NCBI GenBank assembly: GCA_902619615.1
Contig: CACNFD010000006.1
Location: forward strand, 54,380-118,379
Reading direction: 5' to 3'
DNA length: 64,000 bases
Origin: an uncultured SAR116 cluster alpha proteobacterium
Lineage (GTDB): Bacteria > Pseudomonadota > Alphaproteobacteria > Puniceispirillales > Marisalimonadaceae
Below the pieces are notes generated by a model that did no database searches, had not been told where the DNA came from, and was given only the letters and a program-made list of their open reading frames with translations. Positions 49,224 through 57,835 of the stretch are shown piece by piece (the first letter of the stretch is position 1; every line of letters starts with the position of its first letter). Both the position numbers and the translations under genes were made by a program.

Positions 49224-50224
49224 TGATTATAACACGAACTCCTTTTAGGATTTCCTTTTTTGGAGGTGGAACTGATTTTCCTGAATATTATAAGAAAAAT
49301 GACAATTGCGGTGTAATAGCTGCAACAATCAATAAATATTGCTATATCTCAATAAGAGAACTTCCAAATTTTTTTGAACACATTCATCGTATCAGTTATT
49401 CAAAAATAGAACATGTCAAAAATGTTGAAGAAATCCAGCACCCTGTTATTAGAACAGTACTTCAGTTATATAGAATTCAAAAAGGGTTAGAAATACATTA
49501 TGATGGAGATATGCCCGCTAGATCAGGATTGGCCTCAAGCAGTGCATTTTCTGTTGGGATGATAAATGCTATATTAGAAATGTTACAAAAAGATAAAAGT
49601 AAATATATACTTGCTGACGAAGCATTAAAAGTTGAACAAAAAATTTTAAAAGAAGCTGTTGGTTCGCAAGATCAAATCATTACTTCATTTGGTGGGTTAA
49701 ATCATATAAATTTTTATAGAAATGACACATATCAAATTAGCCCTGTACAAATAAGTGACAAAGAAAAAAATAAATTACTTGATCATCTAATGTTATTCTA
49801 TACAGGATTGCAAAGATATGCTTCAAATATTGAAAGTGATAAAATTAAAAATATAGAAAAAAATAAAAATCATTTACATAATATATCTCAAATACATGAT
49901 GAAGCTATTAAATTATTTGATCAAAAAGAATTAAATATGTTTGAAATTGGAAATTTACTCAAAGACAGTTGGAAACAAAAGAAAGAGTTGTCAAACAAAG
50001 TTTCACTGCCTTTAATTGATGAAGCATATGAGGCAGCTATCCAAAATGGTGCTTATGGTGGTAAAATTTTAGGAGCAGGTGGTGGTGGCTTTCTATTGTT
50101 TATTGTGCCAGAACATAAAAAGAATTCTTTAAGAGAAGCTCTCAAAACGTTTTTGGAAATTGAATTTTCATTTGAAAATGAAGGGTCGAAAGTGATTTTT
50201 AACAGTGATAAAGTGAATGAATAA
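49223..50224 (+). CDS. HddA-like GHMP sugar kinase
   Basis: A GHMP-superfamily kinase (333 aa). The N-terminus ITRTPFRISFFGGGTDFPEY and the ATP loop PARSGLASSSAF (98-109) match D-glycero-alpha-D-manno-heptose-7-phosphate kinase (HddA) and similar kinases; GAGGGGFLLFI is at the C-terminal motif 3. It should phosphorylate the anomeric carbon ahead of the HddC-like guanylyltransferase. It starts inside the stop of the radical SAM gene and overlaps the next gene by 8 bases. GmhA and GmhB are not seen here. Confidence 0.82.
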   Translation: MIITRTPFRISFFGGGTDFPEYYKKNDNCGVIAATINKYCYISIRELPNFFEHIHRISYSKIEHVKNVEEIQHPVIRTVLQLYRIQKGLEIHYDGDMPARSGLASSSAFSVGMINAILEMLQKDKSKYILADEALKVEQKILKEAVGSQDQIITSFGGLNHINFYRNDTYQISPVQISDKEKNKLLDHLMLFYTGLQRYASNIESDKIKNIEKNKNHLHNISQIHDEAIKLFDQKELNMFEIGNLLKDSWKQKKELSNKVSLPLIDEAYEAAIQNGAYGGKILGAGGGGFLLFIVPEHKKNSLREALKTFLEIEFSFENEGSKVIFNSDKVNE

Positions 50225-51170
50225 TAACTTTTCTATAGAAGATAATATCTTGATTGCTGGTGCTAGTGGATTAATTGGTTCTGCAGTATTGAGGCATTTT
50301 AAACTAAATAGGTATAAAAATCTATTTCACCCAACTAAAAACGAGCTTAATTATTTAAACAAAGATCAATTTTTTGAATATTGTGTTAAAAACAAAATTA
50401 AGCATTTGATATTTGCAGCTGGCAAAGTTGGAGGTATATTAGACAATAAAAATAATCAGACAAGCTACTTATTTGATAATACGGAGTTAGCTTTAAATGC
50501 TTTAAAAGTAAGTATTGAAGCAGATTTAAAAATAGTTGTTTTGTTTGGTTCATCTTGTATGTATCCAATTAAATCACCTCAACCATACAAAGAAAAAGAT
50601 TTACTTACTGGGAAAATTGAAAAAACTAGCATGGGTTATGCAATTTCAAAGATTTTGTTAACACAAGGGGCAAATGTAATAAATGAAACTGGAAGACACT
50701 ATCCATTTTTTATTTCAGTAATCCCTAATAGTACTTACGGTCCTAATGATAATTTTGATGATAAAACCTCTCATGTTTTAGGGGCTCTTATAAATAAAAT
50801 TTATACTGCTAAAGTAAACAATGATCCTGAAATTAGTCTCTTCGGTACTGGAAAATCGTTAAGAGAATTTGTTTATAGTGATGATGTTGCTGATGCTATT
50901 TTCTTTTTGATTACAAATTTAAAGGAGAAACCAAAAACCGCAATTAATATTGGTACATCTGAAGAAATATCAATCAAAAACTTAGCTTTAGAGATTGCAA
51001 AAATTGTTGGATATAATGGCAAAATCAACTTCAATATTAATAAACTCGATGGAGCTCCCAGAAAAATCTTGGATATCACTCAAATGAAAACTTTGGGATG
51101 GTCACCTAAAGTTTATCTAAAAGATGGTTTGGTTAATACTATTGATTGGTATGTTAATAACATTAGATGA
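50217..51170 (+). CDS. GDP-L-fucose-synthase-like SDR
   Basis: An extended SDR of 317 aa with GASGLIG (14-20), AAGKVGGI, LFGSSCMYPIKSPQPY and MGYAISKI (Tyr/Lys), a pattern characteristic of GDP-L-fucose synthase (WcaG/Fcl). In GDP-heptose pathways of Campylobacter and Yersinia, homologues reduce or epimerise GDP-6-deoxy-heptose intermediates, which fits the HddA/HddC-like neighbours better than fucose, as no GDP-mannose dehydratase is present. It ends the + strand run from 44751. Confidence 0.82.
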   Translation: MNNNFSIEDNILIAGASGLIGSAVLRHFKLNRYKNLFHPTKNELNYLNKDQFFEYCVKNKIKHLIFAAGKVGGILDNKNNQTSYLFDNTELALNALKVSIEADLKIVVLFGSSCMYPIKSPQPYKEKDLLTGKIEKTSMGYAISKILLTQGANVINETGRHYPFFISVIPNSTYGPNDNFDDKTSHVLGALINKIYTAKVNNDPEISLFGTGKSLREFVYSDDVADAIFFLITNLKEKPKTAINIGTSEEISIKNLALEIAKIVGYNGKINFNINKLDGAPRKILDITQMKTLGWSPKVYLKDGLVNTIDWYVNNIR

Positions 51171-51238
51171 ATTTAGGCCTATTTAAACTTTTAGTTTACT
51201 TGTTCGTTTTTATATTTGTATAAAATCATATATGAATT

Positions 51239-53152
51239 TTATCTAAATGAATCTTTATCTAGTTCAAGCAACACAAAATGAGCCTCATTTTCAATATCGC
51301 TAGTAAAAGAATATGTAGTGTCAAAAATTACATGCCACCTGGATGGTCCTATAAACTTCATATAAGCAGGTTTTTCATAGTGATAAACAAACGGATCAAA
51401 AGAAAGGTAACGGTATTTTATTGATTCTTTAAATAAAATTTTATATTTATTATTCGGAATTTGGTATCCATATTCATTGTTTTTAGATGCTAATAAAAAA
51501 TAAAAAACTCTTTTATTATTTTTAAAAGCTTTTTTAATTTTTTCTCTTTGTTTTGCAAGGTCATATATTTCATGTCTTGGTAGTACTGGGTATGATCCAC
51601 CATTACTAATTCTCTTACCCATTTGTAATTCAACAGATCTATCAAAAATTTCGAAGGAAACAATATTGTTAACAAATACTAAATCATTCTTTTTAACGTA
51701 ATTGTATAATTTATTTGAAATATTTATTACGTCTTGTTTGAGTTTCGTGTTTGAAAAAAAACTGTTAGAAACAGTAGAAATATGATCAAAAATCCCAACG
51801 AAAAACAATATTATTATCACTTTTCTTATTAGAAATTTGTTACCCTTTAATAACAAACCAATATTTGAGTATTTAAATGCATCAGATATCCATAATGACA
51901 ACAATAAAGCCAATGGGAATGAACTAAAACTCATATGTGACTCATTATTTTCAAAAAAGGTAATTAGACTTGGTAGGCCAGATAAAGCCCAAAATGGAAT
52001 AATAGCGCCAAACCTGAAACAACTTATTATGCAAAAAACAAATAGAAAGTATAATAAAAGAAAATCTTGTGAGATTAAATTCTTATAATTAATAAATTCG
52101 GTATGTGGGAATTTTGTATATAAAAATAACTGAGAGAATGAAAATAGAAAAAAACATAATGTTAACAAAATTATCATTTTCATTGTAATATCAAATCTCA
52201 CACTTTTGACTTTTATGAAATTGCTACCATCAATAAAGTTTTGATATAATGCTGTAATATTAAAATTATTTTTAAACAAGAAATAAATATATATTGCAAT
52301 AGGCAGCATGGTAATCATCCACAATGTCATAGGAAATTCTCGTATAAATCGTCCAGCTCTTATAAAATTTATCCATTTTTGTCCTAAATTTTGTGATACT
52401 TGTGATCCAGAAAATACAGACGTTACTTCATATTGATAAATTCCTAAAATATTAGGTATAAAAGTTGGGAAAATTGCGTGTGCACTTATCATTGAGCAAG
52501 ACACTAGAAGTATAAGATTTTTCTTATTTGGAAACGAAATAATTTGATGAAATAGAATAGCTATAATTGAAAACAAACATGCTTCTCTAAACCAAGGTCC
52601 AATTAAGCCAAAAAATAAAAGTACATATAACCAATTATTTTTATTATTCAGACATTTTAAGTATGAGAATATTAGTATTGCATTTATTAATAGTATTATT
52701 ATTTGAAAAAAACTAAAAAGAATATACCAAGAAGATACTATATTTGCTAGTGACCAACAACCTAAGATACATGCAATAAAGCCGCATAGAAAAGATTTAT
52801 TAAAAAATTTAGTAATTTTAAAAATTAAACAGGCTAATAAACCTCCTAGTAGTGCATTAAACATTATTATGAAAAAGTGAAAATTATATCCATTAAACTT
52901 GTATAAATTTGACAAGCCACCTTCTATAAAAACTGAAAGAGGACGATAATGAATACTCTTCATCGAAAAATACCTTAATAGACTATGTTCTGCAAAGCGT
53001 GGTTTTTCTCCTCCAATTTCCTCGTAGATGAACACATGAGCTCTATCAGAACCAAAAAGATCACCTACTAACATAACTGTTAAAAATTGAACAAAGCTAA
53101 AAAAAATGAAAATACACAATAAGTGATTATCTTTAATTTTATTATAAATCAT
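51239..53152 (-). CDS. Large polytopic membrane protein, glycosyltransferase-like
   Basis: A 637-residue membrane protein (ATG at 53152; a TTG at 53173 is less likely). About 11 hydrophobic helices are followed by a C-terminal soluble part of roughly 180 residues. An early extracytoplasmic loop contains acidic and aromatic residues (DLFGSDRAHVFIYEEIGGE, SIHYRPLSVFIEG) in the position used by GT-C lipid-linked-sugar transferases. I cannot name the family. Its start overlaps the stop of the LamG-like gene by 11 bases, so the pair is translationally coupled. Confidence 0.6.
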   Translation of the reverse strand: MIYNKIKDNHLLCIFIFFSFVQFLTVMLVGDLFGSDRAHVFIYEEIGGEKPRFAEHSLLRYFSMKSIHYRPLSVFIEGGLSNLYKFNGYNFHFFIIMFNALLGGLLACLIFKITKFFNKSFLCGFIACILGCWSLANIVSSWYILFSFFQIIILLINAILIFSYLKCLNNKNNWLYVLLFFGLIGPWFREACLFSIIAILFHQIISFPNKKNLILLVSCSMISAHAIFPTFIPNILGIYQYEVTSVFSGSQVSQNLGQKWINFIRAGRFIREFPMTLWMITMLPIAIYIYFLFKNNFNITALYQNFIDGSNFIKVKSVRFDITMKMIILLTLCFFLFSFSQLFLYTKFPHTEFINYKNLISQDFLLLYFLFVFCIISCFRFGAIIPFWALSGLPSLITFFENNESHMSFSSFPLALLLSLWISDAFKYSNIGLLLKGNKFLIRKVIIILFFVGIFDHISTVSNSFFSNTKLKQDVINISNKLYNYVKKNDLVFVNNIVSFEIFDRSVELQMGKRISNGGSYPVLPRHEIYDLAKQREKIKKAFKNNKRVFYFLLASKNNEYGYQIPNNKYKILFKESIKYRYLSFDPFVYHYEKPAYMKFIGPSRWHVIFDTTYSFTSDIENEAHFVLLELDKDSFR

Positions 53153-53927
53153 TGAAACTTCTTGATATATCAAAATTATATAAATGCCTAATTTCCTGTT
53201 GTGAAAAGCAATAATCGGAATAAAGACTTTTTGCCATTAATATAGCAGTATTTGGGTAATTTTCTTCGTAAATGGTATTTAAAAAACTTAAATCGGTAAA
53301 AAAGTTTAAATTTTTATTTATGTAACTATTTCCAATTAAATTTGAGTCTAAAAACAAAAACATTTCTCGGGGCCTAAATACAGATTTTTTAGTAACCATG
53401 AAAGTAATCATATGCCAATTTTGAGAGTTTAAGATTGAAATTGGAACATTTATTATTCCCTCATCAAAGCTTAGACCTGTGAACTGTTCATTTTTTTTCG
53501 TTGTATTGACTGTAATCATATCTCTTGTTATTTTTAGATATGATTTAATATCATTAAAATTTTTTCGATTAGTCCAGATTGCAGGAAAAAATGTCATTTT
53601 ACTTGTGAAGTTTTTATTTTTTTTAACCCAAAAGTTAAAAAACACACATTCACCCTCTTTTATTTTTGATTTATTAAAAAATTTTACAATTAAATTTTTA
53701 TTTTTCAAAGTAGGATTCTGAGTTTCAAGAAGATATTTCTCAGCTATGAGATCCTCGTCTAATATTTTATCTTTAGCTATCAATTTGTCTAAATTATCTG
53801 AATATCTATGGTCATCGTAAATAACTATATTATTTATAATTGATATTAAAATTGTAGAAACTAATAAAAAAATAATAGTTATCAAGAAAGGTTTTTTCAA
53901 AAAAAATATATATACTTTTTCAATCAC
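53142..53927 (-). CDS. Membrane-anchored, possibly LamG-like protein
   Basis: A 261-residue protein with a single N-terminal helix (about 14-35) and a predicted periplasmic domain. The C-terminal part has strand-turn patterns (NWHMITFMVTKK, EMFLFLDSNLIGN, YSDYCFSQQEIRHLYN) that resemble the concanavalin/LamG jelly-roll fold used for glycan recognition; this is a weak, by-eye match. It is coupled to the large membrane protein downstream and may bind its glycan. Function otherwise unknown. Confidence 0.55.
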   Translation of the reverse strand: MIEKVYIFFLKKPFLITIIFLLVSTILISIINNIVIYDDHRYSDNLDKLIAKDKILDEDLIAEKYLLETQNPTLKNKNLIVKFFNKSKIKEGECVFFNFWVKKNKNFTSKMTFFPAIWTNRKNFNDIKSYLKITRDMITVNTTKKNEQFTGLSFDEGIINVPISILNSQNWHMITFMVTKKSVFRPREMFLFLDSNLIGNSYINKNLNFFTDLSFLNTIYEENYPNTAILMAKSLYSDYCFSQQEIRHLYNFDISRSFNDL

Positions 53928-54014
53928 TTAAATTATAACTCAAAATTAGAAACACATTATACCTATACTAACTGAAATAGCGGTTAAAACTAAAGAATTA
54001 ATTTTTACATGACA

Positions 54015-54040
54015 TATTGTCAATATTATTGTAGACAATA
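54015..54040. promoter_or_regulatory. Inverted repeat upstream of the TPP-enzyme cassette
   Basis: TATTGTC (54015-54021) and GACAATA (54034-54040) form 7-bp arms around 12 bases in the divergent gap before the cassette beginning at 54076. Overlapping it is a smaller dyad TGACA/TGTCA at 54010-54022. It is a possible operator; no T-run follows. Confidence 0.3.
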
Positions 54041-54075
54041 ATTTAACCTAAAATTTAGAGAATTATTTAATATTT

Positions 54076-54690
54076 ATGTCAAATAATTTAAAATTAAAAG
54101 ATAAACTGATTGCATTTGAAGAAAGAGTTGCAAAAAAATTTAACGATGCCAAAATCAAAGCTCCTATTCATCTATATTATGGTAATGAAGATCAATTAAT
54201 TGAAATTTTTAAAAATATAAAAAATCAAGATTGGGTTTTTTGTTCATGGAGATCTCATTATCAATGTTTATTAAAAGGTGTTCCTGAAACAGTTCTAATG
54301 GAAAAAATTATAGAGGGTAAATCAATCTCACTTTGTTTTGCAGATTATAAAATTTATTCCTCAGCTATAGTTGGCGGTGTTTTGCCTATTGCTGTAGGAA
54401 CAGCTTTAAGCTTAAAAAAAGCTAAAATAAATAACAAAGTTTTTTGTTTCCTTGGTGATATGACCTCTGAAACAGGAATTGCACATGAATGTATAAAATA
54501 TAGTGAAAACCATGATTTACCGATTAAATTTATTGTTGAAGATAATAAAATGTCTGTAATGACAGATACAAGAGAAGTTTGGAACTCAAAGACACTTACA
54601 TATGAGAATAAAAATTCAGACAAAGTTATCTATTATAAATATGAAACAAAATATCCTCATGCTGGTGCAGGTGTAAGGGTTCAATTTTAA
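54076..54690 (+). CDS. Small thiamine-diphosphate enzyme, E1-alpha-like subunit
   Basis: A 204-residue protein resembling the ThDP/Mg-binding alpha subunit of 2-oxoacid dehydrogenase E1 or a split transketolase. WRSHYQCLLKGVPE corresponds to the HRxH region of E1 alpha. GDMTSETGIAHE followed by VEDNKMSV is the GDG...N cofactor motif with GDM in place of GDG. It is far shorter than normal E1 alpha (about 320-400 aa). The next gene, 2 bases on, supplies the pyrimidine-binding half. No E2 or E3 is nearby, so it may form a free C-C lyase or ligase in glycan synthesis. Confidence 0.75.
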   Translation: MSNNLKLKDKLIAFEERVAKKFNDAKIKAPIHLYYGNEDQLIEIFKNIKNQDWVFCSWRSHYQCLLKGVPETVLMEKIIEGKSISLCFADYKIYSSAIVGGVLPIAVGTALSLKKAKINNKVFCFLGDMTSETGIAHECIKYSENHDLPIKFIVEDNKMSVMTDTREVWNSKTLTYENKNSDKVIYYKYETKYPHAGAGVRVQF

Positions 54691-54692
54691 TC

Positions 54693-55229
54693 ATGAAATA
54701 TTTTGATGAATTAAAAAGATCAATGGATTGGCTTGGTTCAAAAAATGAAACAATTTTTATCGGACAAGCTGTTGCTTGTCCAGGGACAGGCATGTCAAAT
54801 ACATTAAAAGATGTTCCTAAAGATAAGTTATTAGAACTTCCAGTTGCCGAAGAGATGCAAATGGGAATGACCCTTGGCATGTCTTTTGAAAAAGTAATTC
54901 CTATTTCCATTTTTCCAAGATGGAATTTTGTTTTATGTGGAATTAATCAACTTGTAAATCATATTGATAAGCTTCCAGAAATGGGTGAAAATAAATTCAA
55001 AAGTAATATTATTATAAGAACTAGTATTGGGTCAGAAAGACCTCTACACCCTCAACACCAACATGTTGGAGATTTTACAAAAGGATTTGAATTAATCTGC
55101 GATAATATAAAGTTTGTAAAATTAGATGAGCCAGAACAAATTTTCCCAGCTTATCAACAAGCCTATTTAAAAAATGATAATATAGCAACAGTACTAATAG
55201 AATATGGAGATTTTTACAATGAAAAGTAG
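54693..55229 (+). CDS. Small thiamine-diphosphate enzyme, E1-beta/pyrimidine-domain subunit
   Basis: A 178-residue protein with only the transketolase-type pyrimidine-binding domain. PVAEEMQMGMTLGMSFE holds the conserved Glu that activates thiamine, and RTSIGSERPLHPQHQHVGDF matches the E1-beta region with active-site histidines. The C-terminal transketolase domain is absent (normal E1 beta is about 325 aa). It should pair with the preceding gene. A short gap (11 bases) separates it from the oxygenase gene. Confidence 0.75.
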   Translation: MKYFDELKRSMDWLGSKNETIFIGQAVACPGTGMSNTLKDVPKDKLLELPVAEEMQMGMTLGMSFEKVIPISIFPRWNFVLCGINQLVNHIDKLPEMGENKFKSNIIIRTSIGSERPLHPQHQHVGDFTKGFELICDNIKFVKLDEPEQIFPAYQQAYLKNDNIATVLIEYGDFYNEK

Positions 55230-55240
55230 AAATAAATCTT

Positions 55241-55870
55241 ATGTTTAATGAGTTTAATATTAAAGAATATCAAGACTATTTTGATAAAGCTGTTTCTGAA
55301 AAAATTTTTAATGAACTAGACGAGCTCGATTATGAACTTGTTTCGCAAGAGAGGCATGGTCATTATTCACACGTTTTTAAATCTGAAGATCCTAATCTTC
55401 CTGATGATAAAGAATCTTATGCTGCGAATTTTTTTCTTGCTAAGGATCGACAGGGATCTAAAACATTTAACGAACAATTTAAGTCTAATGTTATTCCTTT
55501 TTTAAAAAAAAATTTTCCAACTTTAAAATTTTTCTTGGAACCAAATATTGTTCAAATTAAAGAGGGAGCATATTTCAGAGCGCACACTGATGCATACGCA
55601 GGTGATATTGGTTACACCTTCTTTTTTTCCAAAGGTTGGAAATGGGATTATGGAGGTCTTCTCACATTCGTAAATAAACAAGGTGCTTTTCCAGTTTTTC
55701 CTATGAATAATAAATTTGTTTTAAGGAATGAAAAAGAAAAACCTCAACATTTTGTATCAAATGTCTCTAATTGGTCAAAATCTAAATATTATTACTTACT
55801 AGTTGGTTGGGCAGCCACGACAGATCAAGGTGATTCAACTGTTAGAGGGAGTTATTATAAATATGATTAA
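55241..55870 (+). CDS. 2-oxoglutarate/Fe(II) oxygenase (prolyl-hydroxylase-like)
   Basis: A 209-residue double-stranded beta-helix oxygenase. The iron ligands are H115 and D117 in YFRAHTDAYAGD and H170 in KPQHFVSNV, with a basic residue about ten positions later for 2-oxoglutarate. KWDYGGLLTF lies between, as in the P4Hc group. It probably hydroxylates a substrate made by the cassette. Its end overlaps the next gene by 8 bases. Confidence 0.8.
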   Translation: MFNEFNIKEYQDYFDKAVSEKIFNELDELDYELVSQERHGHYSHVFKSEDPNLPDDKESYAANFFLAKDRQGSKTFNEQFKSNVIPFLKKNFPTLKFFLEPNIVQIKEGAYFRAHTDAYAGDIGYTFFFSKGWKWDYGGLLTFVNKQGAFPVFPMNNKFVLRNEKEKPQHFVSNVSNWSKSKYYYLLVGWAATTDQGDSTVRGSYYKYD

Positions 55871-56603
55871 TATTAAGAGATATGATACTCCTGACTTAAA
55901 AAAAAATGAAGAAGAGATTGCTAATACATTAAGAAATTCTAAAATACCAAATTCAGAACTTCTAAAAAATCTAGGTCTTTTCATTAATCCAGGTGCATTA
56001 GGTAGAATTTTATTTGCTAATTTTCTTTATGAAAAGATTATTTCTTATCAGGGAATAATCGCAGAATTTGGCTCTAGATATGGTCAGAATTTAAATCTTT
56101 TTTCATCTCTGAGAGGGATCTATGAACCTTATAATAGGTTAAGAAAAATTGTTGGATTTGACACTTTTCAAGGATTTGTTGATGTTGATAAAAAAGATCA
56201 AAATAATAAATTAGGGGATTATTCTGTCCCAGAAAACTATTATTCTGAATTAGAGAATATTTTAACAAAACAAGAAAAATTTTCTCCTCTCAGTCATTTA
56301 AAGAAATTTGAACTAATAAAAGGGGATGTGTCCCAAACTTTACCAAAGTATTTAAAAAAAAATCCTCATACCATTTTTGCAATTTGCTATTTTGATTTGG
56401 ATGTGTATATCCCGACGAAAAATGTTTTATCTATAATAAAGAATAGATTATCTAAAGGGACTATCCTAGTATTTGATGAGTTGAATGACGAAGACATGCC
56501 AGGAGAAACTGAAGCTTTTTTAGAAGAAATAAATGTTAATTCTATTTCTATAAGAAGATTTAATCCATCAGCTAGAACATCGTATTGTATATGGGGTGAA
56601 TAA
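55863..56603 (+). CDS. TylF-family (macrocin O-methyltransferase-like) SAM methyltransferase
   Basis: A 246-residue class I methyltransferase from the ATG at 55863, which overlaps the oxygenase stop. An in-frame TTG start at 55803 lies deep in the previous gene and is rejected. GIIAEFGSRYGQNLNLF is the SAM loop, GFDTFQGF and YFDLDVYIPTKNVL are TylF-family marks, and VFDELNDEDMPGE carries the metal-binding acids. TylF enzymes methylate sugar hydroxyls. It ends in TAATG with the next gene. Confidence 0.82.
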   Translation: MINIKRYDTPDLKKNEEEIANTLRNSKIPNSELLKNLGLFINPGALGRILFANFLYEKIISYQGIIAEFGSRYGQNLNLFSSLRGIYEPYNRLRKIVGFDTFQGFVDVDKKDQNNKLGDYSVPENYYSELENILTKQEKFSPLSHLKKFELIKGDVSQTLPKYLKKNPHTIFAICYFDLDVYIPTKNVLSIIKNRLSKGTILVFDELNDEDMPGETEAFLEEINVNSISIRRFNPSARTSYCIWGE

Positions 56604-57835
56604 TGTTTGATGTCAGTAGAAGACAATTTGAATTGAGAAAAAATTTTAGCTTATATGGTCCAGAAGATAGATCAAGGTACAAATATCAAGGAGATTTATT
56701 TAGTACTTATTCAAATAAAAATAATGAGTTTTTATTTAAACACGGTTTTATAAATGAGACTGTTGCAGGAGCTTTCAATAGTCAAAATCTTGAAAATATA
56801 TCAAAATCTGTTTTAAAAAAGGTTAATTCTTATATCCAAAAAGTTTATAAGCATCTTTTTGAAGAAGATATATCTGAGTTTGATAACAATAAAATTTCTA
56901 TATCAACCGCAATTCAAATTGAAATTATAAAAAAAGAGTTTAGTGATGGAGTTATCTTAGAGTTAGGTCCTGGAAATGGTTTATTAGCTTCTCTTTTTGT
57001 TAATAATTTTAATAGAAAAATTTTATATATTATGGTTGAGGCAATACCTCAATTATATGTACTTCAACAAAATATTTTAAAATATTTTTCATTAGTAAAT
57101 AAAGACTTTGAATATTGCTCTTCTATTGATAACTTAAAGACTATTAAAAACTCATCTAAAAATAGTATTATTTTACACTTACAGGCTTGGGATTTACAAA
57201 GTTTAGATATCCATCCTAACTTCATTGTTGCTAACAATGTATTGGATCAAGTTTCTGGAGGAGATTTTGATGAATATTATCCATTTATCAAAAATAATCT
57301 CAAAAAGAATGGAAAAATTTCAATTTGGGGCGGAATTGAAAAAGGAGGAGTTAAAGATTTATATTTATTTGGGTACGGCACTTATCATAATAAAGATGTT
57401 TTGAAAACTTTTAAGAAAGATTTCTCATTAAAAGAATTTTCAAAAATTGGTTCAGAATTTTATTGCTTATTTGAAAATAATGGAAAGAAAAATCAGGATA
57501 AAGATGAATTAATAGAATTTGAAAAAAACCTCATTAAAGCTTACATCAAAAAAGTGGATTTTTTATGGGTTGATGATAATGCTGATTATGTAAATATTCA
57601 TAAAGAAATTTTTGAAAACTTTAAATTAAAATCTTATACTCCTTCAGTTAGTACTGCGCCTCTACCATGTAAAATTGAAAGAGAACACACTGAAAATTTA
57701 AAATTAAAACCTAGAAAAAAGTTCTTAGCTTTTAGTTATAGGTGGAGAGGCATTGCAAATTTTTTTGAAGAAAAGAAAATCAAAATTAGGATAGACAAGC
57801 TTACAGATAGAGTTTATTTGATGGAAATTTTATAA
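56603..57835 (+). CDS. Putative sugar O-methyltransferase
   Basis: A 410-residue protein with a central SAM-binding fold: VILELGPGNGLLAS (about 114-127), then MVEAIPQLYVLQQN, HLQAWDLQSLD and FIVANNVLDQVSGGDFDEY. This matches the putative sugar O-methyltransferase family found in surface-polysaccharide loci. It is distantly similar to the next protein, which has the same order of segments. It starts and stops in TAATG overlaps (56603 and 57835), so it is tightly coupled. Confidence 0.75.
   Translation: MFDVSRRQFELRKNFSLYGPEDRSRYKYQGDLFSTYSNKNNEFLFKHGFINETVAGAFNSQNLENISKSVLKKVNSYIQKVYKHLFEEDISEFDNNKISISTAIQIEIIKKEFSDGVILELGPGNGLLASLFVNNFNRKILYIMVEAIPQLYVLQQNILKYFSLVNKDFEYCSSIDNLKTIKNSSKNSIILHLQAWDLQSLDIHPNFIVANNVLDQVSGGDFDEYYPFIKNNLKKNGKISIWGGIEKGGVKDLYLFGYGTYHNKDVLKTFKKDFSLKEFSKIGSEFYCLFENNGKKNQDKDELIEFEKNLIKAYIKKVDFLWVDDNADYVNIHKEIFENFKLKSYTPSVSTAPLPCKIEREHTENLKLKPRKKFLAFSYRWRGIANFFEEKKIKIRIDKLTDRVYLMEIL

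Noticed and set aside
55803..55862. Upstream TTG start of the TylF-like methyltransferase
   Set aside because: It lies within the oxygenase gene and adds unconserved residues; the ATG at 55863 overlaps the stop as in neighbouring junctions.
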